Origin: Pseudomonas sp. A-RE-19
GTDB lineage: Bacteria; Pseudomonadota; Gammaproteobacteria; Pseudomonadales; Pseudomonadaceae
Assembly: GCF_019956555.1 (NCBI RefSeq)
Contig: NZ_JAHBDQ010000070.1
Span: 152,104-216,103, forward strand
Direction: 5' to 3'
DNA length: 64,000 nt
The position numbers were made by a program, and so were the translations under genes. The notes below the pieces were generated by a model that saw nothing but the letters and a program-made list of their open reading frames with translations, searched no databases and was not told the origin of the DNA. How positions within the stretch are numbered: position 1 is the stretch's first letter; each line of letters begins with the position of its first letter. Shown in pieces: positions 34,390 to 42,549 of the stretch.

Positions 34390-35226
34390 ATGACTACCCT
34401 GCCTTTCAAACCTGCACTAACTCTGGGCGATATCATCGATCTTGAGCGTTACCCCATTACTGACCGCACCAACCCCGCTTATCTGGAACTGGTGGCTCAA
34501 AGCCAGTTACTGCTGGGAGAGGAGGGTGTCGCGATCTTCCCGGGTTTTGTTCGTGATCCATCGGTTATCAAGATGGCAGATCAGACGCTCGCCCTGCATT
34601 CGCGCATGTTTCATTTTCGGGAAAACCACACGGTTTACTTCAAACCTCAAGATGAAAGTGTTGACCCGGCACACCCGCTACGACGGTTGATGAATACGGC
34701 AAAGGACACCGTTGCCTATGCCGATATTCCGGCCGAGCACTTGATCAGGCAGATCTATCAGTCGGACGACGTTCTTGCTTTCATCAAAGATGTATTGGCT
34801 CTGGACGCGCTCTATCGCCATGCCGATCCATTAGCCGCCCTTAACTTGCAGGGCTTCACCGCAGGGCAGGAATTGGGCTGGCATTTTGATCGTTCCGACT
34901 TCAGCGTCACGCTGTCCCTCCAGGCGGCGAGCGCCGGTGGGGATTTTGAGTACGTGCGCATGCTGCGCAATGAAAACGACGATTGTTATGACGCGGTCAG
35001 GCAATTCCTCGATGACCCGAAAACACAGCAGATTGAGGTTTTGCCTCAAGTGCCCGGCACCCTGACATTGTTCCGCGGCCGCTATTCATTGCACCGGGTG
35101 ACGCCGGTGGAAGGGGACCGGCTGAGGCTCAATGCGGTGTTCGCGTACGTGGACCAGCCCAATGTTGAATTCAGTGCCTATGCCCGCCAGTTGTTCTACG
35201 GGCGCACCTCCGTAGATCCAGTTTAA
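34390..35226 (+). CDS. Fe(II)/2-oxoglutarate-dependent oxygenase, HalD/ArpA family
   Basis: 278 aa. The family includes amino-acid hydroxylases and radical halogenases. Iron ligands by eye are H165 and D167 (LGWHFDRSDF) and H235 (SLHRVTPVEG), with a 2OG-binding Arg shortly after (GDRLRLNAVF). The acid of the HxD motif is present, and in halogenases it is replaced by a small residue, so oxygenation rather than halogenation is expected. Next to it are a quaternary-amine-type binding protein and formaldehyde dehydrogenase, so oxidative N-demethylation is a reasonable hypothesis. ATG 34390 follows GGAG. Confidence 0.8.
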   Translation: MTTLPFKPALTLGDIIDLERYPITDRTNPAYLELVAQSQLLLGEEGVAIFPGFVRDPSVIKMADQTLALHSRMFHFRENHTVYFKPQDESVDPAHPLRRLMNTAKDTVAYADIPAEHLIRQIYQSDDVLAFIKDVLALDALYRHADPLAALNLQGFTAGQELGWHFDRSDFSVTLSLQAASAGGDFEYVRMLRNENDDCYDAVRQFLDDPKTQQIEVLPQVPGTLTLFRGRYSLHRVTPVEGDRLRLNAVFAYVDQPNVEFSAYARQLFYGRTSVDPV

Positions 35227-35380
35227 GTTTCGCCAATAACAATAAAAGCAATTGATTCACGTCTTCGCTTCACGTGTATGCGCACATACTTGTCCATGCT
35301 GAATCTGATGGACTCGTTTGTTCCTGTGTCGCACACAACAGTTCGCTGCCCCCAATAATAATCATTCGGAGCGTCTGATC

Positions 35381-36349
35381 ATGAAAAACAGGAAGAGTTT
35401 GCTGGCCTCGTTGCTCACCCTTGGCTTGCTCGTTGGTAGTGCTTCAAGCCAGGCTTCAGGATGGTGTGAGTCGGGCAAGCCGGTGAAATTTGCCGGCCTG
35501 AATTGGGAGAGCGGGATGCTCCTTACCGACATTATGATGATCGTACTCAAGGAAGGTTATGGCTGTGCCACGGATCAGTTGGTGGGCAATACCATCATTC
35601 TTGAGACCGCTCTGGCCGGCAACGACATTCAGGTGTTTGGCGAAGAATGGATGGAACGCAGCGAGGTCTGGAAAAAGGCCGCGGCAGCGGGAAAGGTCGT
35701 CGGGGTTGGCGCGCCTATTGTTGGTGCGACACAGGGCTGGTATGTACCGCGGTATGTCGTTGAAGGGGATGTTAAACGTAACCGGCCGGCGCAAGCACCA
35801 GGCCTCAAGACAGTCGCTGACTTGAGCAAGTACGCGAGCGTCTTTCACGATGCGGAGGAACCTTCCAAAGGCCGCTTCTACAACTGTCCCGCTGGTTGGA
35901 TTTGTGAGCAGGACAATACCGAGATGTTGAAAGAGTACGGTCTTGAAAACACCTTCACGAATTTCCGTCCAGGCACTGGTGCGGCATTGGATGCGGCTGT
36001 CCTGTCCAGCTATAAGCGTGGTGAACCGGTACTGTTCTACTACTGGTCACCGACGCCGCTGATGGGCCAGATTGACGCGATTAGACTGGAAGAAAAGACT
36101 GGAGCCAACAAAGACGTTATCACCATGGTCGGACTCTCCAAGGCTTTTCATGAACAGGCTCCTGAACTGGTCGCGGTTCTGGAGAAGGTCAACATTCCCA
36201 TCGATCTGTTGAATCAAAACCTGGCGAGGATGACCCGGGAACGCATCGAATCTCCGAAGCTGGCCAGAATGTTCCTCAAGGAACACCCGGAAGTCTGGCA
36301 CGCCTGGGTAGATGAAGCCGTGGCAAAAAAGATCGAAGCTTCGCTCTAA
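35381..36349 (+). CDS. Glycine-betaine/choline-type ABC substrate-binding protein (orphan)
   Basis: 322 aa, OpuAC/ProX family. Signal peptide MKNRKSLLASLLTLGLLVGS. Mature start WCESGKPVKFAGLNWESGM; tryptophan/tyrosine-rich segments (GWYVPRYVVEG, FYYWSPTPLMGQID) are those that build an aromatic cage around quaternary ammonium groups. No permease or ATPase is encoded nearby. In Pseudomonas several such proteins share one permease/ATPase pair (Cbc system), which could be the partner. ATG 35381 follows CGGAG. Confidence 0.87.
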   Translation: MKNRKSLLASLLTLGLLVGSASSQASGWCESGKPVKFAGLNWESGMLLTDIMMIVLKEGYGCATDQLVGNTIILETALAGNDIQVFGEEWMERSEVWKKAAAAGKVVGVGAPIVGATQGWYVPRYVVEGDVKRNRPAQAPGLKTVADLSKYASVFHDAEEPSKGRFYNCPAGWICEQDNTEMLKEYGLENTFTNFRPGTGAALDAAVLSSYKRGEPVLFYYWSPTPLMGQIDAIRLEEKTGANKDVITMVGLSKAFHEQAPELVAVLEKVNIPIDLLNQNLARMTRERIESPKLARMFLKEHPEVWHAWVDEAVAKKIEASL

Positions 36350-36467
36350 CCGGTCTTGAGGGCAAGGATGCCCGCCCTTTGTAACGGCCCTCTGAACACA
36401 ATCTCACTACTGATTTTTACTGCTTCTACACAGAGGCGGCTCTTCTTCGCGTCCGGGAATTACGAAC

Positions 36468-37586
36468 ATGATCAAATCACGAGCGGCCGTCGCCTTCGCG
36501 GCGAACCAGCCACTGCAAATTGTGGAAATCGATGTGGCACCGCCGCAAACCGGTGAGGTGCTGGTACGCATTGTTGCGACAGGTGTCTGTCACACCGATG
36601 CGTTTACCTTGTCTGGTGCCGATCCCGAAGGGATCTTCCCCGTCATTCTTGGCCACGAAGGCGGTGGTATTGTCGAAGCGGTAGGTGAGGGGGTGACTTC
36701 CCTGGCGGTAGGCGACCATGTGATCCCGCTCTACACCCCGGAATGTGGCGAGTGCAAATTCTGCAAATCCGGGAAGACCAACCTCTGCCAGAAAATTCGT
36801 GCGACTCAGGGCAAGGGCCTGATGCCAGATGGCACCAGTCGCTTTTCCTACAAGGGTCAGCCCATATTCCACTACATGGGCACCTCGACCTTCTCCGAGT
36901 ACACCGTGCTGCCGGAAATCTCGCTGGCCAAAATTCCGAAGGACGCTCCACTCGAAAAGGTCTGTCTACTCGGCTGCGGTGTAACGACCGGCATCGGCGC
37001 GGTGCTCAACACGGCCAAGGTGGAGGAGGGTGCCAGTGTGGCGATCTTCGGTCTTGGGGGCATCGGCCTGGCGGCCATCATCGGCGCGACGATGGCCAAG
37101 GCCGGACGGATCATCGCAATCGACATCAACCCGGCCAAGTTCGACATCGCCAGGCAACTGGGCGCTACCGATTTCATCAATCCGAAGGATCATGACACGC
37201 CCATCCAGGACGTGGTTGTCGAGATGACTGAGGGGGGCGTGGATTACTCCTTCGAATGCATCGGCAACGTCAATCTCATGCGCGCAGCCCTGGAGTGCTG
37301 CCATAAAGGGTGGGGCGAGTCGGTGATTATCGGCGTCGCCGGCGCCGGTCAGGTAATCAGTACTCGACCGTTCCAGCTCGTGACCGGTCGCGTCTGGCGC
37401 GGCTCCGCTTTCGGCGGTGTAAAAGGCCGCAGCGAATTGCCCACTTATGTCGAGAAGGCCCAGACCGGCGAAATCCCGCTCAACACCTTCATCACCCACA
37501 CCATGGGGCTCGAAGACATTAACAAGGCCATCGAGTTGATGCATGAAGGCAAGAGCATTCGCACCGTTATCCATTTCGATCGCTGA
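36468..37586 (+). CDS. frmA: S-(hydroxymethyl)glutathione dehydrogenase, class III ADH
   Basis: 372 aa, the standard length. It oxidises the glutathione-formaldehyde adduct with NAD. Catalytic-zinc residues C41 (GVCHTDAFTL) and H63 (LGHEGGGIVE) and structural-zinc cysteines C93/C96/C99/C107 (ECGECKFCKSGKTNLC) are present, as is the Rossmann motif GLGGIGLAAI. Downstream is a VOC protein, and the usual S-formylglutathione hydrolase gene is absent here. Following an oxygenase and a quaternary-amine-binding protein, it likely removes formaldehyde made by demethylation. Confidence 0.93.
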   Translation: MIKSRAAVAFAANQPLQIVEIDVAPPQTGEVLVRIVATGVCHTDAFTLSGADPEGIFPVILGHEGGGIVEAVGEGVTSLAVGDHVIPLYTPECGECKFCKSGKTNLCQKIRATQGKGLMPDGTSRFSYKGQPIFHYMGTSTFSEYTVLPEISLAKIPKDAPLEKVCLLGCGVTTGIGAVLNTAKVEEGASVAIFGLGGIGLAAIIGATMAKAGRIIAIDINPAKFDIARQLGATDFINPKDHDTPIQDVVVEMTEGGVDYSFECIGNVNLMRAALECCHKGWGESVIIGVAGAGQVISTRPFQLVTGRVWRGSAFGGVKGRSELPTYVEKAQTGEIPLNTFITHTMGLEDINKAIELMHEGKSIRTVIHFDR

Positions 37587-37676
37587 TTGAATCGTCCTGG
37601 CGTTGAGCGTTAGACGTTTCGCGCACGGGCAAACTGCAATGTCCATCCATCTTGTTTTTAAAAAGAGAGCATCAAA

Positions 37677-38060
37677 ATGAGCATCTTCACTCACGTCACC
37701 GTCGGTACCAACGATCTGCAAAAGGCCCGCAGTTTTTACGACAATGTGCTCGGCGCACTAGGCCAGAAACGCATCGCTGATCTGGAAGACAATGGCTCGA
37801 TCTGGGGTGAGAATGCCCCGTCCTTCTTCGTGCTGAAACCGGCAAACGGCGCTCCTGCCAGCGTCGGCAACGGTGTCACGGTCAGCTTTGAAGCACCGAA
37901 TCGCGCCGCAATCGACGCCTTCCACGCGGCAGCTCTGGCCTGTGGCGGCACCGACGAGGGCGCCCCCGGGCCACGGGGCTGGGCACCTGATGCTTATGCC
38001 GCCTATGCCCGGGATCTGGATGGTAACAAACTGGCTGCGTACTGTTTCAAGCCTGCCTGA
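37677..38060 (+). CDS. VOC-family protein
   Basis: 127 aa. Starts MSIFTHVTVGTNDLQKARSF and has VLGALGQKRIADLEDNGSIW and GAPGPRGWAPDAYAAYARDL then DGNKLAAYCFK. This is a common single-domain VOC group (glyoxalase/dioxygenase fold) often annotated near glutathione enzymes. It follows the dehydrogenase by 90 bp with its own AGAGAG site and may be co-transcribed. Confidence 0.86.
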   Translation: MSIFTHVTVGTNDLQKARSFYDNVLGALGQKRIADLEDNGSIWGENAPSFFVLKPANGAPASVGNGVTVSFEAPNRAAIDAFHAAALACGGTDEGAPGPRGWAPDAYAAYARDLDGNKLAAYCFKPA

Positions 38061-38467
38061 GCTTTATTGGAGCTACGCATTCACTCCCACGAGCCGGTCA
38101 ATCCCACATTAGGTTGTGGTCATTTCTAGAAGTTGCCAGTGACTATGTTTTAGGACTCGTGTGACAGCGGCCGGTCGTTAGCTTTTCGCCACGATCGGCC
38201 GATATTGGCCGATTTCTGGAGAGGGGCATGACCACCACGCAAAACTGACTCAAGCAACGCTATGTGCAATGTCAGATCAAAGGTTATGGGTTGTCATGAA
38301 ATGAAAAATCGCTGTCGCCAAATGAAAGGCTGGCGCACGCCACGTCTATAAACTCCTCCTCAAGCTTGCGCAGCAAGCCCAGCTATTCGAACGAGACTGC
38401 GCAGAACGGAAGTTATAGTAAATCCGCGTGATCAAGCATATCTACGCATGCCTCGTCAGCTAATTGA
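38061..38467. other. Intergenic, with one dispersed-repeat fragment
   Basis: GATCGGCCGATATTGGCCGA then TTTCTGG at about 38195-38220 is the repeat. No gene seen before the Tn3-type miniature element. Confidence 0.45.
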
Positions 38468-38712
38468 GGGGGGCGAATAGAGAAAACGGAAATTTTCGTA
38501 CGCTAAGCGCTCTGTCTGTCAGGTGAGGTCGAAGAGGTGGACGCCCGTAGCGTCAGAAAATGCAGAAATAGACCCTACTCTGACGGGAGGCGTGTAATCG
38601 ACCTGACGCCTGATTGAGGTGTACTTCAACCGGACGCAGGCTAAGCCCCTTGCAGCTAACAGCCGTCTCGCTGGGCTTAACGTACAAAAATCTCCGTTTC
38701 TGCGTCCTCCCC
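38468..38712. mobile_element. Tn3-type miniature element (TIME-like)
   Basis: About 245 bp. The left end GGGGCGAATAGAGAAAACGG then AAATTTTCGTACGCTAAG (38470-38507) and the reverse complement of the right end, GGGGAGGACGCAGAAACGGA then GATTTTTGTACGTTAAG (38676-38712), follow the 38-bp Tn21/Tn501 inverted-repeat pattern (GGGG...ACGNTAAG). No transposase or resolvase lies inside. This fits the Tn3-derived inverted-repeat miniature elements described in Pseudomonas. No 5-bp target duplication is evident, so it may be old. Confidence 0.78.
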
Positions 38713-39054
38713 TACTGGTGTGCTGTCGGTTGGACGGCACATTGTTACGAAAATAGCAGTAGACTGTTACATGTCATAAGCTAGCTATCTATTAGTCTGC
38801 TAGGTATATTTGAAAATTATTCATCAACTTTTAATCTGGATAATTAAGAGTTCTAACAAGCTAACAATGCTATAAGCGTTTAATATCTAACTTGCAAATA
38901 TATTGCTATAAATCAATAGCGCTGACTGCGCAGTCGTCCTAATAAAGCTTGCGTTTAAAAATGCGTTCCTAAACCACATTGCTGAAGATAAAAATAAGTA
39001 ATAGTTTTTGCGATTTGTTTTTTGTTATATCCATGAATCTTACAATCAAAAACC

Positions 39055-39405
39055 ATGACTAACTTTGCAAAGATATCGCTTCAATGCCCTCAATGCTGGA
39101 AGCTCGATATAAATAATCGAATCCTGTTTGACGGCCCCAATCAAATACACTTAACAAATATTGAGAGCATAATTGTAAGGAGCATGCTCCTCAAGGAGGA
39201 GCGCGTAATCAGTAGAGCAGAGCTAATTAGTAGTATTGGGAGAGAGCCTGGCCTCTATCGTGGCCTGGAGATGAGTTTGAGTAGACTGCAAGTAAAGTTC
39301 AAGAAAAGCGCTGGAGGTAGATGTCTCTTTCGCGCAGTCAGAAATCGTGGCTACTGCCTCACTCAAACCATACATATTAATGGGGGGGCGTCGCATAGCT
39401 TCTGA
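39055..39405 (+). CDS. Lone OmpR/ToxR-type winged-helix protein in an AT-rich islet
   Basis: 116 aa. Only a DNA-binding domain of the Trans_reg_C type: an antiparallel sheet start (LDINNRILFDGPNQIHLTNI), recognition helix region (RAELISSIGREPGLYRGLEM then SLSRLQVKF) and the closing hairpin (LFRAVRNRGYCL). No receiver, no membrane segment. It is AT-rich in contrast to its neighbours, with no Shine-Dalgarno site, and the 340 bp before it is also AT-rich. This suggests horizontal gain and perhaps silencing by MvaT-like proteins. The target is unknown. Confidence 0.72.
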   Translation: MTNFAKISLQCPQCWKLDINNRILFDGPNQIHLTNIESIIVRSMLLKEERVISRAELISSIGREPGLYRGLEMSLSRLQVKFKKSAGGRCLFRAVRNRGYCLTQTIHINGGASHSF

Positions 39406-39593
39406 GTTATGCGACGACTAATTCGGCCGTGAAACTGTCGCGCGTACTCAATTATCTGCGACATGAGATGCACAGATGTGGCATTGAGAAAGAAGGGAGG
39501 TAAATCCGATACGCTCGGTTCCCGCTCAGGACAAAAATCTGGAGTCGCAGCGAAGCACGCTGACGAGTTTAGCCTGTCACAACTGACCGAACA

Positions 39594-39622
39594 TGGCCGC
39601 TTCTGGCCGTTATCTACCCGAT
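39594..39622. repeat. Dispersed-repeat fragment
   Basis: GGCCGCTTCTGGCCGTTATC followed by TACCCGATGC, just beyond the 3' end of the Mut7-C gene. Confidence 0.45.
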
Positions 39623-39670
39623 GCAAAAGCGAGTTATCCCTTGGCAACGCAGCCAGCCCGATGCGCTCGG

Positions 39671-40411
39671 TTATCGGTCCAGCAGGGGGGCCAGCAGTGC
39701 ACACATGCTGCGCCAGTGCGAACCCTCCCAGTAAACCCGTTGGCAGGCGTCGCAGCGCAGGAAGTGCGAATAGAGGGCGCCAATGCGTGGCGGCACCTGC
39801 AGCCGGGCCAGTTCCGGGCTGATCTCGTGCAGTGGCAGGTTGCAATGAAGGCACAGGCTGAATGGCCGCGCGCTACGCGCCAGGTCGAGGCGCTCATACA
39901 ATTCGCGCAGCTGCAGCGAGGGTTTCAGGGCATGCACGTAACAGCCGTGGCTGATGATCCGTCGCTTGAGCAGTTCGCGGTCGCGAGTTAGTACGATGCG
40001 TCCTTGCTGCGCAGCGATCTCGGCGATTTCGCCATCCTCGAAGCCATTGTCATAGAGGGTATCGAAGCCGCTCATGCGCAGCAGGTTGGCCAGCCCGCCA
40101 AGGTGCGCATCAGCGACGAAGCGCAGCACCCGTAAAGGTTGCGCACGAACCTTTAGCAGCGGGCTGATGTCCAGCGCTTCGAACTTGGGATACACCGCCA
40201 GCCGGTCACCGTCGAAGATCACGCGCTCGAAGCCCACCGACTCGCCGTTGAGCAGCACCAGCTCGACCTCCGTGTGCGGTATCCCGAGCGCCTCGATCAT
40301 GTGCTTGACCGTCGCCCCTCGCGCGCACTCGCAGGTAAAGGACTGCCGCCGACGTTCGGCCGGCAGGAAATCGTTGAGCTCCTCGTAGAAGCGGAAGGTT
40401 GCACGGGTCAT
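39671..40411 (-). CDS. Mut7-C RNase-domain protein with ThiS-like N-terminus
   Basis: 246 aa. The N-terminal ubiquitin/ThiS-like region (TFRFYEELNDFLPAERRRQS, GDRLAVYPKFEALDI) is joined to a Mut7-C PIN-like domain (FVADAHLGGLANLLRMSGFD, VLTRDRELLKRR with acidic metal ligands). A zinc ribbon follows (CLHCNLPL, CDACQRVYW). The Mut7-C family is presumed to act on RNA; the function in bacteria is unproven. The N-terminal ubiquitin-like fusion is common in this group. The Shine-Dalgarno site is weak. Confidence 0.86.
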   Translation of the reverse strand: MTRATFRFYEELNDFLPAERRRQSFTCECARGATVKHMIEALGIPHTEVELVLLNGESVGFERVIFDGDRLAVYPKFEALDISPLLKVRAQPLRVLRFVADAHLGGLANLLRMSGFDTLYDNGFEDGEIAEIAAQQGRIVLTRDRELLKRRIISHGCYVHALKPSLQLRELYERLDLARSARPFSLCLHCNLPLHEISPELARLQVPPRIGALYSHFLRCDACQRVYWEGSHWRSMCALLAPLLDR

Positions 40412-40504
40412 GCTGAACAGTATGGCAGGGCTGCAGGATGAGCGAGTCCAGTCCGGTCATCTTCTCCGGCAGGCCCCAAACTGCGATCGTCAGAAGGGTA
40501 CCTG

Positions 40505-40530
40505 CGTTTTTACACAATCTGGACCCAAAG
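40505..40530. repeat. Solitary IS end related to the 9401 element
   Basis: CGTTTTTACACAATCTGGAC then CCAAAG differs from the right end of the IS at 9401-11096 by three bases. GGCCAATACCG after it is a dispersed-repeat trace. The rest of 40412-40731 holds no gene. Confidence 0.55.
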
Positions 40531-40731
40531 CGGCCAATACCGCGTCGTCGACAGGCGACAAGGCTACGGCGGTTCGTTGTTGTCGATAGACACTCCCCCA
40601 TCCGCCAGATAGCGCGTCAGCGCTACCCAGCGTTTAAGGCTGTAATTCAAGGCTTTGGCGGTTGCCGATCCGTTGGGCACAAGATCACGCTTGGCCGATA
40701 TCCGGTCATGCCGAGTTTCAATGACGCAGTA

Positions 40732-42198
40732 TCAAGGCTCGATCTGGCCATGATTGGCGCACAAAGAGCCCAGCCCGAGCAGCAGGGCCGAATGCTTGGG
40801 TTTCAGGTACGACTCGATCCGCGTCAGGGTGCAAGGCGCCAAGGCTTGCAATGCTGCAGGAAGCGGTTCCCGGACAAACAGCAGGCCCGGCGAATCGGCT
40901 ACGCTGCTGACCTTCGACGCGGTGATCGAGCTGACGGGCCGACCCATGTAATAGACCAGGCGAATGTCCGCAGTTCCCAAGCTATAGGCCGGGACGTCCG
41001 GGTACGCGTCGGTGGCGGCTTTTATCTGCGCAAATCCGTCGATCCGATGGGCGAACACCCGCCCTTCAAAACCCAAGTAGAACAGCGTGTAGCCCGCCAG
41101 TACCACGGCCGGAACAACGCGCAGACTCCAGCGTAGCCAAGGGTGCCGGGCCTGGGTCAGCAGTTGGTTCCAGCGCCAGGCCAACAGCAGGGCGATGGCC
41201 GGGTAGATAGGCAACAGGTACTTGGCGTGCTTTTCGGTGAACAGCGAGAACAGCAGCAGCGGCACCAGAATGCAGCACAGCAACAGGGTCAGCTGTGGGC
41301 TCAGGCGGATGGCGTGCCAGAGTTGCCGCGGCCGCACCAGTAATATCAGCCAGAAGGGAAAGAAATCCCCACTCAGATACAACAGATAGGCGTACCAGGC
41401 TTCTGCCCCCTGGCCATGGATTTTCTTGACGATGTCTTCGTTGAAGATGGCCGACCAGACGCCCCAACCCTCCTGCATGGACACCGCCAGATACCAGGAA
41501 ATCCCGATCAGCACCGCAAGCATCCAGCCCCAGCCGTCACACAGAAAAGCTCGGGCCAGACGATCGCGGCTGATCAACGCATAGACCAGTATCGGCGCGG
41601 TCACCCACAACAGGCAGACCGGCCCCTTGGTCAGCAAGGCACAGCCAAGCAGCCCGTAACTGAGCCAGACCCAGCTGCGACCGCCTTGCGCGAACAGAAA
41701 GCGCCATGCGCAAAACAGCGCCAGCAGACACAGGCCGGTCAAAGGCATTTCTATTTCTGCCCGGCGGGCAAACAGGCTGAACCCGGCATTCGCCGTCAGG
41801 AACACCACAGCCAGCAGCGCCACTTGTCGCCCGGCGAATGCACAAGCCTGGCGATACAAGGTCAGGCAACACGCTGTCGCAAACAGCGCCGAAGGCAGGC
41901 GCACGCTCCATTCGGAGAGGCTGCCCACCAGTGACGTGCTGACCAGGGCCAGCCAATAGAACAGCGGCGGTTTGGACAAGTACAGCTCGCCGTTCATGTA
42001 CGGCAACAGCCATTGGCCAGCCTCATGCATTTCCCGTGTCGTAACGGCGCGCCGGGCTTCATTGACGCTCATGAACGGCAAATCTCCCAGTCCCCAGTAA
42101 AACAGCAGCAGGAGCAACACCGCCACGCCCAGGGTTGGCCAGTCCAGCTCGCGCCGCGTGACTTGCATCGGTCGGAAAACCTCTCCTTGTGTTCCCAT
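40732..42198 (-). CDS. ArnT-like glycosyltransferase (PMT/GT83 type)
   Basis: 488 aa. Multi-pass inner-membrane protein with about twelve helices. The first periplasmic loop begins DLPFMSVNEARRAVTTREMH and has YLSKPPLFYWL, features of lipid-A 4-amino-arabinose transferase-like enzymes; there follows a Cys-poor C-terminal periplasmic domain. It uses a polyprenyl-phosphate sugar donor. No arn operon genes adjoin it; the nearest partner set is the operon at 46-50 kb. ATG 42198 follows AGGAG at short distance; ATG 42168 is possible. Confidence 0.85.
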   Translation of the reverse strand: MGTQGEVFRPMQVTRRELDWPTLGVAVLLLLLFYWGLGDLPFMSVNEARRAVTTREMHEAGQWLLPYMNGELYLSKPPLFYWLALVSTSLVGSLSEWSVRLPSALFATACCLTLYRQACAFAGRQVALLAVVFLTANAGFSLFARRAEIEMPLTGLCLLALFCAWRFLFAQGGRSWVWLSYGLLGCALLTKGPVCLLWVTAPILVYALISRDRLARAFLCDGWGWMLAVLIGISWYLAVSMQEGWGVWSAIFNEDIVKKIHGQGAEAWYAYLLYLSGDFFPFWLILLVRPRQLWHAIRLSPQLTLLLCCILVPLLLFSLFTEKHAKYLLPIYPAIALLLAWRWNQLLTQARHPWLRWSLRVVPAVVLAGYTLFYLGFEGRVFAHRIDGFAQIKAATDAYPDVPAYSLGTADIRLVYYMGRPVSSITASKVSSVADSPGLLFVREPLPAALQALAPCTLTRIESYLKPKHSALLLGLGSLCANHGQIEP

Positions 42199-42549
42199 AC
42201 ACTCCTGACTCCTTTCTCAATATTCACCAAACGATTTTTGTCCAGGCAGTAGCGTCGGCGAAGCCCAAGGTCGCAAGGTGTGATTAGCGTACGCTGGTGT
42301 ACGGATCCTGCCCGCTGAGCCGTGCCGACTGGATCAAACTCATGATCGCCGCCGTCCATTTACCACTGCGCAACGAGCCTGCCAAGAGCCCGTTCTTGAC
42401 CGGTGACTGGATCAACGTTTCGCAGCCATCACAGACCCACTCGCCACGGACATGACGTTCAACGGTAAAGACACCGGGCGTGTGGGGATCAGCGTGCGTG
42501 GAAACTCTGCCAGCAAGGTGATGCGCTTGGGCTTTTGCAGCCTGCGTTG
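42199..42549. other. Intergenic, about 350 bp
   Basis: A short plus-strand open frame (about 45 codons ending SASKVMRLGFCSLRC at 42552) has no start site or recognised family and I do not call it. No other feature. Confidence 0.4.

Noticed and set aside
34390..35226. Calling the oxygenase a halogenase
   Set aside because: The iron-binding HxD acid is present by eye; halogenases of this family lack it.
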